A stretch of 64,000 bases of DNA, from NCBI GenBank assembly GCA_023078555.1, contig CM041199.1, positions 11,085,943 through 11,149,942 of the forward strand. Direction: 5' to 3'. Source of the stretch: Ulva prolifera. Taxonomy: Eukaryota; Chlorophyta; Ulvophyceae; Ulvales; Ulvaceae. The notes beneath the pieces are model-generated. The model was given only the letters and a program-made list of their open reading frames with translations, was not told the DNA's origin and searched no databases. The translations under genes were made by a program, and so were the position numbers. Shown in pieces: positions 35,792 through 48,830 of this stretch (positions are counted from its first letter, which is position 1; the number at the start of each line of letters is the position of its first letter).

Positions 35792-37951
35792 CTATAGACA
35801 AGCATACCCCCGCGCACCATAGGGAAGTTGCCAGAAACATCCTTTGATTCTGAAAGATCTAGGACGTCAAGTATGCATTTCACAGTTGTTGCTAACTTCC
35901 AGGAGTGGCGTGGAACAAAAGTGCACACTTTTCACCAACCATGTGAATGGACTTGGTTGTAGCCACGCAACCCCCCGCGCAGCAAAAGGTACGTCGCCAT
36001 CAACATTCCAAGATGTTGGGGGGTATGGGATGTCCATCATTCATTGCGTATTTTCTGCAGACACCATGGAGTGGTGTAATGCAAAAGTGCACACTTTCCA
36101 CCAACCCATGTGAATGGACTTGGTTGTAGCCACGCAACCCCCCGCGCATCAAAAGGTACGTCGCCATGAACATTCCAAGATGTTGGGGGGTATGGGATGA
36201 TTATCGTTCATTGCATATTTGCTGCTGACTCCCAGGAGTGGCGTGGGGCAAAAGTGCACACTTTTCACCAACCATGTGAATGGACTTGGCTATAGACAAG
36301 CATACCCCCGCGCACCATAGGGAAGTTGCCAGAAACATCCTTTGATTCTGAAAGATCTAGGACGTCAAGTATGCATTGCACAGTTGTTGCTAACTCCCAG
36401 GAGTGGCGTGGAACAAAAGTGCACACTTTTCACCAACCATGTGAATTGACTCGGTTGTAGCCACGCAACCCCCCGCGCAGCAAAAGGTACATCGCGATCA
36501 ACATTCCAAGATGTTGGGGGGTATGGGATGATTATCATTCATTGCATATTTGCTGCTGACTCCCAGGAGTGGTGTGGTGCAAAAGTGCACACTTGCCACC
36601 AACCCATGTGAATGGACTTGGTTGTAGCCACGCAACCCCCCGCGCATCAAAAGGTACATCGCCATCAACATTCCAAGATGTTGGGGGGTATGGGATGTCC
36701 ATCATTCATTGCGTATTTTCTGCAGACACCATGGAGTGGTGTGGTGCAAAAGTGCACACTTTCCACCAACCCATGTGAATGGACTTGGTTGTAGCCACGC
36801 AACCCCCCGCGCATCAAAAGGTACGTCGCCATGAACAGTCCAAGAAGTTGGGGGGTATGGGATGATTATCGTTCATTGCATATTTGCTGCTGACTCCCAG
36901 GAGTGGCGTGGGGCACAAGTGCACACTTTTCACCAACCATGTGAATGGACTTGGTTGTAGCCGCGCAACCCCCCGCGCATGAAAAGGTACGTCGCCATGA
37001 ACATTCCAAGATGTTGGGGGGTATGGGATGATTATCATTCATTGCATATTTGCTGCTGACTCCCAGGAGTGGCGTGGGGCAAAAGTGCACACTTTTCACC
37101 AACCGTGTGAATGGACTTGGCTATAGACAAGCATACCCCCGCGCACCATAGGGAAGTTGCCAGAAACATCCTTTGATTCTGAAAGATCTAGGACGTCAAG
37201 TATGCATTGCACAGTTGTTGCTAACTCCCAGGAGTGGCGTGGAACAAAAGTGCACACTTTTCACCAACCATGTGAATTGACTCGGTTGTAGCCACGCAAC
37301 CCCCCGCGCAGCAAAAGGTACATCGCGATCAACATTCCAAGATGTTGGGGGGTATGGGATGATTATCATTCATTGCATATTTGCTGCTGACTCCCAGGAG
37401 TGGTGTGGTGCAAAAGTGCACACTTGCCACCAACCCATGTGAATGGACTTGGTTGTAGCCACGCAACCCCCCGCGCATCAAAAGGTACATCGCCATCAAC
37501 ATTCCAAGATGTTGGGGGGTATGGGATGTCCATCATTCATTGCGTATTTTCTGCAGACACCATGGAGTGGTGTGGTGCAAAAGTGCACACTTTCCACCAA
37601 CCCATGTGAATGGACTTGGTTGTAGCCACGCAACCCCCCGCGCATCAAAAGGTACGTCGCCATGAACATTCCAAGATGTTGGGGGGTATGGGATGATTAT
37701 CGTTCATTGCATATTTGCTGCTGACTCCCAGGAGTGGCGTGGGGCAAAAGTGCACACTTTTCACCAACCATGTGAATGGACTTGGTTGTAGCCGCGCAAC
37801 CCCCCGCGCATGAAAAGGTACGTCGCCATGAACATTCCAAGATGTTGGGGGGTATGGGATGATTATCATTCATTGCATATTTGCTGCTGACTCCCAGGAG
37901 TGGCGTGGGGCAAAAGTGCACACTTTTCACCAACCGTGTGAATGGACTTGG
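35792..37951 (+). repeat. 831-bp tandem HOR pair with upstream 498-bp unit
   Basis: 36,290-37,120 and 37,121-37,951 are five-monomer units at 831-bp offset. Copy 1 has private changes (gaacagtccaagaag at about 36,834, gggcacaagtgc at about 36,912). Both share the rare accgtgtgaatgg at their ends. The unit 35,792-36,289 (C-B-A, 498 bp) recurs at 38,947, 39,445 (modified) and 40,109. Confidence 0.83.
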
Positions 37952-38946
37952 CTATAGACAAGCATACCCCCGCGCACCATAGGGAAGTTGCCAGAAACAT
38001 CCTTTGATTCTGAAAGATCTAGGACGTCAAGTATGCATTGCACAGTTGTTGCTAACTCCCAGGAGTGGCGTGGAACAAAAGTGCACACTTTTCACCAACC
38101 ATGTGAATTGACTCGGTTGTAGCCACGCAACCCCCCGCGCAGCAAAAGGTACGTCGCCATCAACATTCCAAGATGTTGGGGGGTATGGGATGTCCATCAT
38201 GCATTGCGTATTTTCTGCAGACACCATGGCGTGGTGTGGTGCAAAACTGCACACTTTCCACCAACCCATGTGAATGGACTTGGTTGTAGCCACGCAACCC
38301 CCCGCGCAGCAAAAGGTACGTCGCCATCAACATTCCAAGATGTTGGGGGGTATGGGATGTCCATCATTCATTGCATATTTGCTGCTGACTCCCAGGAGTG
38401 GCGTGGGGCAAAAGTGCACACTTTTCACCAACCATGTGAATGGACTTGGTTGTAGCCACGCAACCCCCCGCGCAGCAAATGGTACGTCGCCATCAACATT
38501 CCAAGATTTTGGGGGGTATGGGATGTCCATCATTCATTGCATATTTGCTGCTGACTCCCAGGAGTGGCGTGGGGCAAAAGTGCACACTTTTCACCAACCA
38601 TGTGAATGGACTTGGCTATAGACAAGCATACCCCCGCGCACCATAGGGAAGTTGCCAGAAACATCCTTTGATTCTGAAAGATCTAGGACGTCAAGTATGC
38701 ATTGCACAGTTGTTGCTAACTCCCAGGAGTGGCGTGGAACAAAAGTGCACACTTTTCACCAACCATGTGAATGGACTTGGTTGTAGCCACGCAACCCCCC
38801 GCGCAGCAAAAGGTACGTCGCCATCAACATTCCAAGATTTTGGGGGGTATGGGATGTCCATCATTCATTGCATATTTGCTGCTGACTCCCAGGAGTGGCG
38901 TGGGGCAAAAGTGCACACTTTTCACCAACCATGTGAATGGACTTGG
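37952..38946 (+). repeat. C-C segment of 664 + 331 bp with two gattttgg dimers
   Basis: C starts at 37,952 and 38,616. The layout resembles the 995-bp HOR but includes a gcagcaaatggtacg variant at about 38,474. That AAATGG change is also seen at about 62,427, far downstream. The neighbouring gattttgggg monomers are the same lineage as at 33.7 and 34.7 kb. Confidence 0.75.
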
Positions 38947-41437
38947 CTATAGACAAGCATACCCCCGCGCACCATAGGGAAGTTGCCAGAAACATCCTTT
39001 GATTCTGAAAGATCTAGGACGTCAAGTATGCATTTCACAGTTGTTGCTAACTTCCAGGAGTGGCGTGGAACAAAAGTGCACACTTTTCACCAACCATGTG
39101 AATGGACTTGGTTGTAGCCACGCAACCCCCCGCGCAGCAAAAGGTACGTCGCCATCAACATTCCAAGATGTTGGGGGGTATGGGATGTCCATCATTCATT
39201 GCGTATTTTCTGCAGACACCATGGAGTGGTGTAATGCAAAAGTGCACACTTTCCACCAACCCATGTGAATGGACTTGGTTGTAGCCACGCAACCCCCCGC
39301 GCATCAAAAGGTACGTCGCCATGAACATTCCAAGATGTTGGGGGGTATGGGATGATTATCGTTCATTGCATATTTGCTGCTGACTCCCAGGAGTGGCGTG
39401 GGGCAAAAGTGCACACTTTTCACCAACCATGTGAATGGACTTGGCTATAGACAAGCATACCCCCGCGCACCATAGGGAAGTTGCCAGAAACATCCTTTGA
39501 TTCTGAAAGATCTAGGACGTCAAGTATGCATTTCACAGTTGTTGCTAACTTCCAGGAGTGGCGTGGAACAAAAGTGCACACTTTTCACCAACCATGTGAA
39601 TGGACTTGGTTGTAGCCACGCAACCCCCCGCGCAGCAAAAGGTACGTCGCCATCAACATTCCAAGATGTTGGGGGGTATGGGATGTCCATCATTCATTGC
39701 GTATTTTCTGCAGACACCATGGAGTGGTGTGGTGCAAAAGTGCACACTTTCCACCAACCCATGTGAATGGACTTGGTTGTAGCCACGCAACCCCCCGCGC
39801 ATCAAAAGGTACGTCGCCATGAACATTCCAAGATGTTGGGGGGTATGGGATGATTATCGTTCATTGCATATTTGCTGCTGACTCCCAGGAGTGGCGTGGG
39901 GCAAAAGTGCACACTTTTCACCAACCATGTGAATGGACTTGGTTGTAGCCGCGCAACCCCCCGCGCATGCAAAGGTACGTCGCCATGAACATTCCAAGAT
40001 GTTGGGGGGTATGGGATGATTATCATTCATTGCATATTTGCTGCTGACTCCCAGGAGTGGCGTGGGGCAAAAGTGCACACTTTTCACCAACCATGTGAAT
40101 GGACTTGGCTATAGACAAGCATACCCCCGCGCACCATAGGGAAGTTGCCAGAAACATCCTTTGATTCTGAAAGATCTAGGACGTCAAGTATGCATTTCAC
40201 AGTTGTTGCTAACTTCCAGGAGTGGCGTGGAACAAAAGTGCACACTTTTCACCAACCATGTGAATGGACTTGGTTGTAGCCACGCAACCCCCCGCGCAGC
40301 AAAAGGTACGTCGCCATCAACATTCCAAGATGTTGGGGGGTATGGGATGTCCATCATTCATTGCGTATTTTCTGCAGACACCATGGAGTGGTGTAATGCA
40401 AAAGTGCACACTTTCCACCAACCCATGTGAATGGACTTGGTTGTAGCCACGCAACCCCCCGCGCATCAAAAGGTACGTCGCCATGAACATTCCAAGATGT
40501 TGGGGGGTATGGGATGATTATCGTTCATTGCATATTTGCTGCTGACTCCCAGGAGTGGCGTGGGGCAAAAGTGCACACTTTTCACCAACCATGTGAATGG
40601 ACTTGGCTATAGACAAGCATACCCCCGCGCACCATAGGGAAGTTGCCAGAAACATCCTTTGATTCTGAAAGATCTAGGACGTCAAGTATGCATTGCACAG
40701 TTGTTGCTAACTCCCAGGAGTGGCGTGGAACAAAAGTGCACACTTTTCACCAACCATGTGAATTGACTCGGTTGTAGCCACGCAACCCCCCGCGCAGCAA
40801 AAGGTACATCGCGATCAACATTCCAAGATGTTGGGGGGTATGGGATGATTATCATTCATTGCATATTTGCTGCTGACTCCCAGGAGTGGTGTGGTGCAAA
40901 AGTGCACACTTGCCACCAACCCATGTGAATGGACTTGGTTGTAGCCACGCAACCCCCCGCGCATCAAAAGGTACATCGCCATCAACATTCCAAGATGTTG
41001 GGGGGTATGGGATGTCCATCATTCATTGCGTATTTTCTGCAGACACCATGGAGTGGTGTGGTGCAAAAGTGCACACTTTCCACCAACCCATGTGAATGGA
41101 CTTGGTTGTAGCCACGCAACCCCCCGCGCATCAAAAGGTACGTCACCATGAACATTCCAAGATGTTGGGGGGTATGGGATGATTATCGTTCATTGCATAT
41201 TTGCTGCTGACTCCCAGGAGTGGCGTGGGGCAAAAGTGCACACTTTTCACCAACCATGTGAATGGACTTGGTTGTAGCCGCGCAACCCCCCGCGCATGAA
41301 AAGGTACGTCGCCATGAACATTCCAAGATGTTGGGGGGTATGGGATGATTATCATTCATTGCATATTTGCTGCTGACTCCCAGGAGTGGCGTGGGGCAAA
41401 AGTGCACACTTTTCACCAACCATGTGAATGGACTTGG
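38947..41437 (+). repeat. 498/664/498/831-bp block, copy of 35.8-37.1 kb
   Basis: C starts at 38,947, 39,445, 40,109 and 40,607. The interval 40,109-41,437 matches 35,792-37,120 at an offset of 4,317 bp. The 38,947-39,444 unit also matches 40,109-40,606 at 1,162 bp. Small changes include gcgcatgcaaagg at about 39,965, cgtcaccatg at about 41,143 and cacaattttcacc at about 41,571. Confidence 0.8.
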
Positions 41438-43436
41438 CTATAGACAAGCATACCCCCGCGCACCATAGGGAAGTTGCCAGAAACATCCTTTGATTCTGAA
41501 AGATCTAGGACGTCAAGTATGCATTTCACAGTTGTTGCTAACTTCCAGGAGTGGCGTGGAACAAAAGTGCACAATTTTCACCAACCATGTGAATGGACTT
41601 GGTTGTAGCCACGCAACCCCCCGCGCAGCAAAAGGTACGTCGCCATCAACATTCCAAGATGTTGGGGGGTATGGGATGTCCATCATTCATTGCGTATTTT
41701 CTGCAGACACCATGGAGTGGTGTAATGCAAAAGTGCACACTTTCCACCAACCCATGTGAACAGACTTGGTTGCAGCCACGCAACCCCCCGCACATCAAAG
41801 GTACGATGACATGAACATTCCAAGATGTTGGGGGGCATGGGATGTCCATCATTCATTGCGTATTTTCTGCAGACACCATGGAGTGGTGTGGTGCAAAAGT
41901 GCACACTTTCCACCAACCCATGTGAAAAGACTTGGTTGTAGCCACGCAACCCCCCGCGCAGCAAAAGGTACGTTGCCATCAACATTCCAAGATGTTGGGG
42001 GGTATGGGATGTCCATCATTCATTGCGTATTTTCTGCAGACACCATGGCGTGGTGTGGTGCAAAAGTGTACACTTTCCACCAACCCATGTGAATGGACTT
42101 GGTTGTAGCCACGCAACCCCCCGCGCATCAAAAGGTACATCGCCATCAACATTCCAAGATGTTGGGGGGTATGGGATGTCCATCATTCATTGCGCATTTT
42201 CTTCAGACACCATGGAGTGGTGTGGTGCAAAAGTGCACACTTTCCACCAACCCATGTGAATGGACTTGGTTGTAGCCACGCAACCCCCCGCGCATCAAAA
42301 GGTACATCGCCATCAACATTCCAAGATGTTGGGGGGTATGGGATGATTATCGTTCATTGCATATTTTCTGCAGACACCATGGAGTGGTGTAATGCAAAAG
42401 TGCACACTTTCCACCAACCCATGTGAACGGACTTGGTTGCAGCCACGCAACCCCCCGCACATCAAAGGTACGATGACATGAACATTCCAAGATGTTGGGG
42501 GGCATGGGATGTCCATCATTCATTGCGTATTTTCTGCAGACACCATGGAGTGGTGTGGTGCAAAAGTGCACACTTTCCACCAACCCATGTGAATGGACTT
42601 GGTTGTAGCCACGCAACCCCCCGCGCATCAAAAGGTACGTCGACATGAACATTCAAAGATGTTGGGGGGTATGGGATGTCCATCATTCATTGCGTATTTT
42701 CTGCAGACACCATGGCGTGGTGTGGTGCAAAAGTGTACACTTTCCACCAACCCATGTGAATGGACTTGGTTGTAGCCACGCAACCCCCCGCGCATCAAAA
42801 GGTACATCGCCATCAACATTCCAAGATGTTGGGGGGTATGGGATGTCCATCATTCATTGCGCATTTTCTGCAGACACCATGGAGTGGTGTGGTGCAAAAG
42901 TGCACACTTTCCACCAACCCATGTGAATGGACTTGGTTGTAGCCACGCAACCCCCCGCGCATCAAAAGGTACGTCGCCATGAACATTCCAAGATGTTGGG
43001 GGGTATGGGATGATTATCGTTCATTGCATATTTGCTGCTGACTCCCAGGAGTGGCGTGGGGCAAAAGTGCACACTTTTCACCAACCATGTGAATGGACTT
43101 GGTTGTAGCCACGCAACCCCCCGCGCATCAAAAGGTACGTCGCCATGAACATTCCAAGATGTTAGGGGTATGGGATGATTATCGTTCATTGCATATTTGC
43201 TGCTGACTCCCAGGAGTGGCGTGGGGCAAAAGTGCACACTTTTCACCAACCATGTGAATGGACTTGGTTGTAGCCACGCAACCCCCCCCCGCGCATGAAA
43301 AGGTACGTCGCCATGAACATTCCAAGATGTTGGGGGGTATGGGATGATTATCATTCATTGCATATTTGCTGGTGACTCCCAGGAGTGGCGTGGGGCAAAA
43401 GTGCACACTTTTCACCAACCATGTGAATGGACTTGG
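41438..43436 (+). repeat. B/D-rich segment without C monomers (about 2.0 kb)
   Basis: After the C at 41,438 the next is at 43,437. The segment has two D monomers (about 41,771 and 42,438), B monomers with caaaagtgtacac, and a B pair repeated at 667-bp spacing (42,093 and 42,760) with gcgcattttc. At about 42,340-42,366 a class A end (gatgattatcgttcattgc) runs straight into atattttctgcag of class B, a clear A/B junction. Confidence 0.8.
42962..43436 (+). repeat. Distant copy of the 2,325-bp HOR terminal segment
   Basis: This stretch carries both rare variants of the 2,325-bp HOR end: gatgttaggggtatggg at about 43,161 and a nine-C run after cgcaa at about 43,281. They are in the same order as at 10,141-10,615 (offset 32,821 bp) and 12,466-12,940. 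It differs by gatgattatc where the HOR has gatgaatatc. Confidence 0.85.
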
Positions 43437-44100
43437 CTATAGACAAGCATACCCCCGCGCACCATAGGGAAGTTGCCAGAAACATCCTTTGATTCTGAAA
43501 GATCTAGGACGTCAAGTATGCATTGCACAGTTGTTGCTAACTCCCAGGAGTGGCGTGGAACAAAAGTGCACACTTTTCACCAACCATGTGAATGGACTTG
43601 GTTGTAGCCACGCAACCCCCCGCGCAGCAAAAGGTACGTCGCCATCAACATTCCAGGATTTTGGGGGGTATGGGATGTCCATCATTCATTGCGTATTTTC
43701 TGCAGACACCATGGAGTGGTGTGGTGCAAAAGTGCACACTTTCCACCAACCCATGTGAATGGACTTGGTTGTAGCCACGCAACCCCCCGCGCATCAAAAG
43801 GTACGTCGCCATGAACATTCCAAGATGTTGGGGGGTATGGGATGATTATCGTTCATTGCATATTTGCTGCTGACTCCCAGGAGTGGCGTGGGGCAAAAGT
43901 GCACACTTTTCACCAACCATGTGAATGGACTTGGTTGTAGCCACGCAACCCCCCGCGCATGAAAAGGTACGTCGCCATGAACATTCCAAGATGTTGGGGG
44001 GTATGGGATGATTATCATTCATTGCATATTTGCTGCTGACTCCCAGGAGTGGCGTGGGGCAAAAGTGCACACTTTTCACCAACCATGTGAATGGACTTGG
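43437..44100 (+). repeat. 664-bp C-B-A-A unit
   Basis: C start 43,437. The second monomer has ttccaggattttgg (an A to G change in the gattttgg lineage). The unit links the distant HOR copy to the 44-52 kb family. Confidence 0.75.
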
Positions 44101-45595
44101 CTATAGACAAGCATACCCCCGCGCACCATAGGGAAGTTGCCAGAAACATCCTCTGATTCTGAAAGATCTAGGACGTCAAGTATGCATTTCACAGTTGTTG
44201 CTAACTTCCAGGAGTGGCGTGGAACAAAAGTGCACACTTTTCACCAACCATGTGAATGGACTTGGTTGTAGCCACGCAACCCCCCGCGCAGCAAAAGGTA
44301 CGTCGCCATCAACATTCCAAGATGTTGGGGGGTATGGGATGTCCATCATTCATTGCGTATTTTCTGCAGACACCATGGAGTGGTGTAATGCAAAAGTGCA
44401 CACTTTCCACCAACCCATGTGAACGGACTTGGTTGCAGCCACGCAACCCCCCGCACATCAAAGGTACGATGACATGAACATTCCAAGATGTTGGGGGGTA
44501 TGGGATGTCCATCATTCATTGCGTATTTTCTGCAGACACCATGGAGTGGTGTAATGCAAAAGTGCACACTTTCCACCAACCCATGTGAACGGACTTGGTT
44601 GCAGCCACGCAACCCCCCGCACATCAAAGGTACGACTACATGAACATTCCAAGATGTTGGGGGGCATGGGATGTCCATCATTCATTGCGTATTTTCTGCA
44701 GACACCATGGAGTGGTGTGGTGCAAAAGTGCACACTTTCCACCAACCCATGTGAATGGACTTGGTTGTAGCCAAGCAACCCCCCGCGCATCAAAAGGTAC
44801 GTCGCCATGAACATTCAAAGATGTTGGGGGGTATGAGATGTCCATCATTCATTGCGTATTTTCTGCAGACACCATGGAGTGGTGTGGTGCAAAAATGCAC
44901 ACTTTCCACCAACCCATGTGAATGGACTTGGTTGTAGCCACGCAACCCCCCGCGCAGCAAAAGGTACGTTGCCATCAACATTCTAAGATGTTGGGGGGTA
45001 TGGGATGTTCATCATTCATTGCGTATTTTCTGCAGACACCATGGAGTGGTGTGGTGCAAAAGTGCACACTTTCCACCAACCCATGTGAATGGACTTGGTT
45101 GTAGCCACGCAACCCCCCGCGCATCAAAAGGTACGTCCCCATGAAGATTCCAAGATGTTGGGGGGTATGAGATGATTATCGTTCATTGCATATTTGCTGC
45201 TGACTCCCAGGAGTGGCGTGGGGCAAAAGTGCACACTTTTCACCAACCATGTGAATGGACTTGGTTGTAGCCACGCAACCCCCCGCGCATCAAAAGGTAC
45301 GTCGCCATGAACATTCCAAGATGTTAGGGGTATGGGATGATTATCGTTCATTGCATATTTGCTGCTGACTCCCAGGAGTGGCGTGGGGCAAAAGTGCACA
45401 CTTTTCACCAACCATGTGAATGGACTTGGTTGTAGCCACGCAACCCCCCGCGCATGAAAAGGTACGTCGCCATGAACATTCCAAGATGTTGGGGGGTATG
45501 GGATGATTATCATTCATTGCATATTTGCTGCTGACTCCCAGGAGTGGCGTGGGGCAAAAGTGCACACTTTTCACCAACCATGTGAATGGACTTGG
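44101..45595 (+). repeat. 1,495-bp sub-HOR, copy 1 of 3
   Basis: Starts with a C monomer carrying cctctgattctg (cctttgattctg elsewhere) and contains two D monomers, a ccaagcaacc B monomer, a ggtatgagatgtcc monomer, attctaagatg, and gatgttagggg. Copies at 46,594-48,088 and 50,085-51,579 have the same order. Private to this copy are gatgttcatc at about 45,006 and catgaagattcc at about 45,142. Confidence 0.88.
44433..44598 (+). repeat. Representative class D monomer (166 bp), B derivative
   Basis: Marked by gaacggacttggttgcag before the variable part, then cgcacatcaaaggtacga (one A fewer than B) and, at its end, gtgtaatgcaaaag in place of gtgtggtgcaaaag. The rest is class B. D monomers occur in 16.8-21.1 kb, 41.7-42.6 kb, 44.4-50.7 kb and 62.5-62.8 kb. 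A related form, with gcacatcaaaaggtacatcg restoring the A, is frequent in 45.9-59.5 kb, which suggests exchange between D and B downstream of the cag variant. Confidence 0.88.
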
Positions 45596-48500
45596 CTATA
45601 GACAAGCATACCCCCGCGCACCATAGGGAAGTTGCCAGAAACATCCTCTGATTCTGAAAGATCTAGGACGTCAAGTATGCATTTCACAGTTGTTGCTAAC
45701 TTCCAGGAGTGGCGTGGAACAAAAGTGCACACTTTTCACCAACCATGTGAATGGACTTGGTTGTAGCCACGCAACCCCCCGCGCAGCAAAAGGTACGTCG
45801 CCATCAACATTCCAAGATGTTGGGGGGTATGGGATGTCCATCATTCATTGCGTATTTTCTGCAGACACCATGGAGTGGTGTAATGCAAAAGTGCACACTT
45901 TCCACCAACCCATGTGAACGGACTTGGTTGCAGCCACGCAACCCCCCGCACATCAAAAGGTACATCGCGATCAACATTCCAAGATGTTGGGGGGTATGGG
46001 ATGATTATCATTCATTGCATATTTGCTGCTGACTCCCAGGAGTGGTGTGGTGCAAAAGTGCACACTTGCCACCAACCCATGTGAATGGACTTGGTTGTAG
46101 CCACGCAACCCCCCGCGCATCAAAAGGTACATCGCCATCAACATTCCAAGATGTTGGGGGGTATGGGATGTCCATCATTCATTGCGTATTTTCTGCAGAC
46201 ACCATGGAGTGGTGTGGTGCAAAAGTGCACACTTTCCACCAACCCATGTGAATGGACTTGGTTGTAGCCACGCAACCCCCCGCGCATCAAAAGGTACGTC
46301 GCCATGAACATTCCAAGATGTTGGGGGGTATGGGATGATTATCGTTCATTGCATATTTGCTGCTGACTCCCAGGAGTGGCGTGGGGCAAAAGTGCACACT
46401 TTTCACCAACCATGTGAATGGACTTGGTTGTAGCCACGCAACCCCCCGCGCATGAAAAGGTACGTCGCCATGAACATTCCAAGATGTTGGGGGGTATGGG
46501 ATGATTATCATTCATTGCATATTTGCTGCTGACTCCCAGGAGTGGCGTGGGGCAAAAGTGCACACTTTTCACCAACCATGTGAATGGACTTGGCTATAGA
46601 CAAGCATACCCCCGCGCACCATAGGGAAGTTGCCAGAAACATCCTCTGATTCTGAAAGATCTAGGACGTCAAGTATGCATTTCACAGTTGTTGCTAACTT
46701 CCAGGAGTGGCGTGGAACAAAAGTGCACACTTTTCACCAACCATGTGAATGGACTTGGTTGTAGCCACGCAACCCCCCGCGCAGCAAAAGGTACGTCGCC
46801 ATCAACATTCCAAGATGTTGGGGGGTATGGGATGTCCATCATTCATTGCGTATTTTCTGCAGACACCATGGAGTGGTGTAATGCAAAAGTGCACACTTTC
46901 CACCAACCCATGTGAACGGACTTGGTTGCAGCCACGCAACCCCCCGCACATCAAAGGTACGATGACATGAACATTCCAAGATGTTGGGGGGTATGGGATG
47001 TCCATCATTCATTGCGTATTTTCTGCAGACACCATGGAGTGGTGTAATGCAAAAGTGCACACTTTCCACCAACCCATGTGAACGGACTTGGTTGCAGCCA
47101 CGCAACCCCCCGCACATCAAAGGTACGACTACATGAACATTCCAAGATGTTGGGGGGCATGGGATGTCCATCATTCATTGCGTATTTTCTGCAGACACCA
47201 TGGAGTGGTGTGGTGCAAAAGTGCACACTTTCCACCAACCCATGTGAATGGACTTGGTTGTAGCCAAGCAACCCCCCGCGCATCAAAAGGTACGTCGCCA
47301 TGAACATTCAAAGATGTTGGGGGGTATGAGATGTCCATCATTCATTGCGTATTTTCTGCAGACACCATGGAGTGGTGTGGTGCAAAAATGCACACTTTCC
47401 ACCAACCCATGTGAATGGACTTGGTTGTAGCCACGCAACCCCCCGCGCAGCAAAAGGTACGTTGCCATCAACATTCTAAGATGTTGGGGGGTATGGGATG
47501 TCCATCATTCATTGCGTATTTTCTGCAGACACCATGGAGTGGTGTGGTGCAAAAGTGCACACTTTCCACCAACCCATGTGAATGGACTTGGTTGTAGCCA
47601 CGCAACCCCCCGCGCATCAAAAGGTACGTCCCCATGAACATTCCAAGATGTTGGGGGGTATGAGATGATTATCGTTCATTGCATATTTGCTGCTGACTCC
47701 CAGGAGTGGCGTGGGGCAAAAGTGCACACTTTTCACCAACCATGTGAATGGACTTGGTTGTAGCCACGCAACCCCCCGCGCATCAAAAGGTACGTCGCCA
47801 TGAACATTCCAAGATGTTAGGGGTATGGGATGATTATCGTTCATTGCATATTTGCTGCTGACTCCCAGGAGTGGCGTGGGGCAAAAGTGCACACTTTTCA
47901 CCAACCATGTGAATGGACTTGGTTGTAGCCACGCAACCCCCCGCGCATGAAAAGGTACGTCGCCATGAACATTCCAAGATGTTGGGGGGTATGGGATGAT
48001 TATCATTCATTGCATATTTGCTGGTGACTCCCAGGAGTGGCGTGGGGCAAAAGTGCACACTTTTCACCAACCATGTGAATGGACTTGGCTACAGACAAGC
48101 ATACCCCCGCGCACCATAGGGAAGTTGCCAGAAACATCCTTTGATTCTGAAAGATCTAGGACGTCAAGTATGCATTGCACAGTTGTTGCTAACTCCCAGG
48201 AGTGGCGTGGAACAAAAGTGCACACTTTTCACCAACCATTTGAATGGACTTGGTTGTAGCCACGCAACCCCCCGCGCAGCAAAAGGTACGTCGCCATCAA
48301 CATTCCAAGATTTTGGGGGGTATGGGATGTCCATCATTCATTGCGTATTTTCTGCAGACACCATGGCGTGGTGTGGTGCAAAAGTGCACACTTTCCACCA
48401 ACCCATGTGAATGGACTTGGTTGTAGCCACGCAACCCCCCGCGCAGCAAAAGGTACATCGCGATCAACATTCCAAGATGTTGGGGGGTATGGGATGATTA

Positions 48501-48830
48501 TCATTCATTGCATATTTGCTGCTGACTCCCAGGAGTGGTGTGGTGCAAAAGTGCACACTTGCCACCAACCCATGTGAATGGACTTGGTTGTAGCCACGCA
48601 ACCCCCCGCGCATCAAAAGGTACATCGCCATCAACATTTCAAGATGTTGGGGGGTATGGGATGTCCATCATTCATTGCGTATTTTCTGCAGACACCATGG
48701 AGTGGTGTGGTGCAAAAGTGCACACTTTCCACCAACCCATGTGAATGGACTTGGTTGTAGCCACGCAACCCCCCGCGCATCAAAAGGTACGTCGCCATGA
48801 ACATTCCAAGATGTTGGGGGGTATGGGATT
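45340..48830 (+). repeat. 3,491-bp HOR, copy 1
   Basis: Twenty-one monomers. C starts 45,596, 46,594 and 48,089 (the last with ctacagac instead of ctatagac) pair with 49,087, 50,085 and 51,580 at exactly 3,491 bp. Sub-structure is 998 + 1,495 + ~998 bp. A rare caaccatttgaatgg after the ctacagac C monomer (about 48,236) is repeated in copy 2. Confidence 0.9.
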
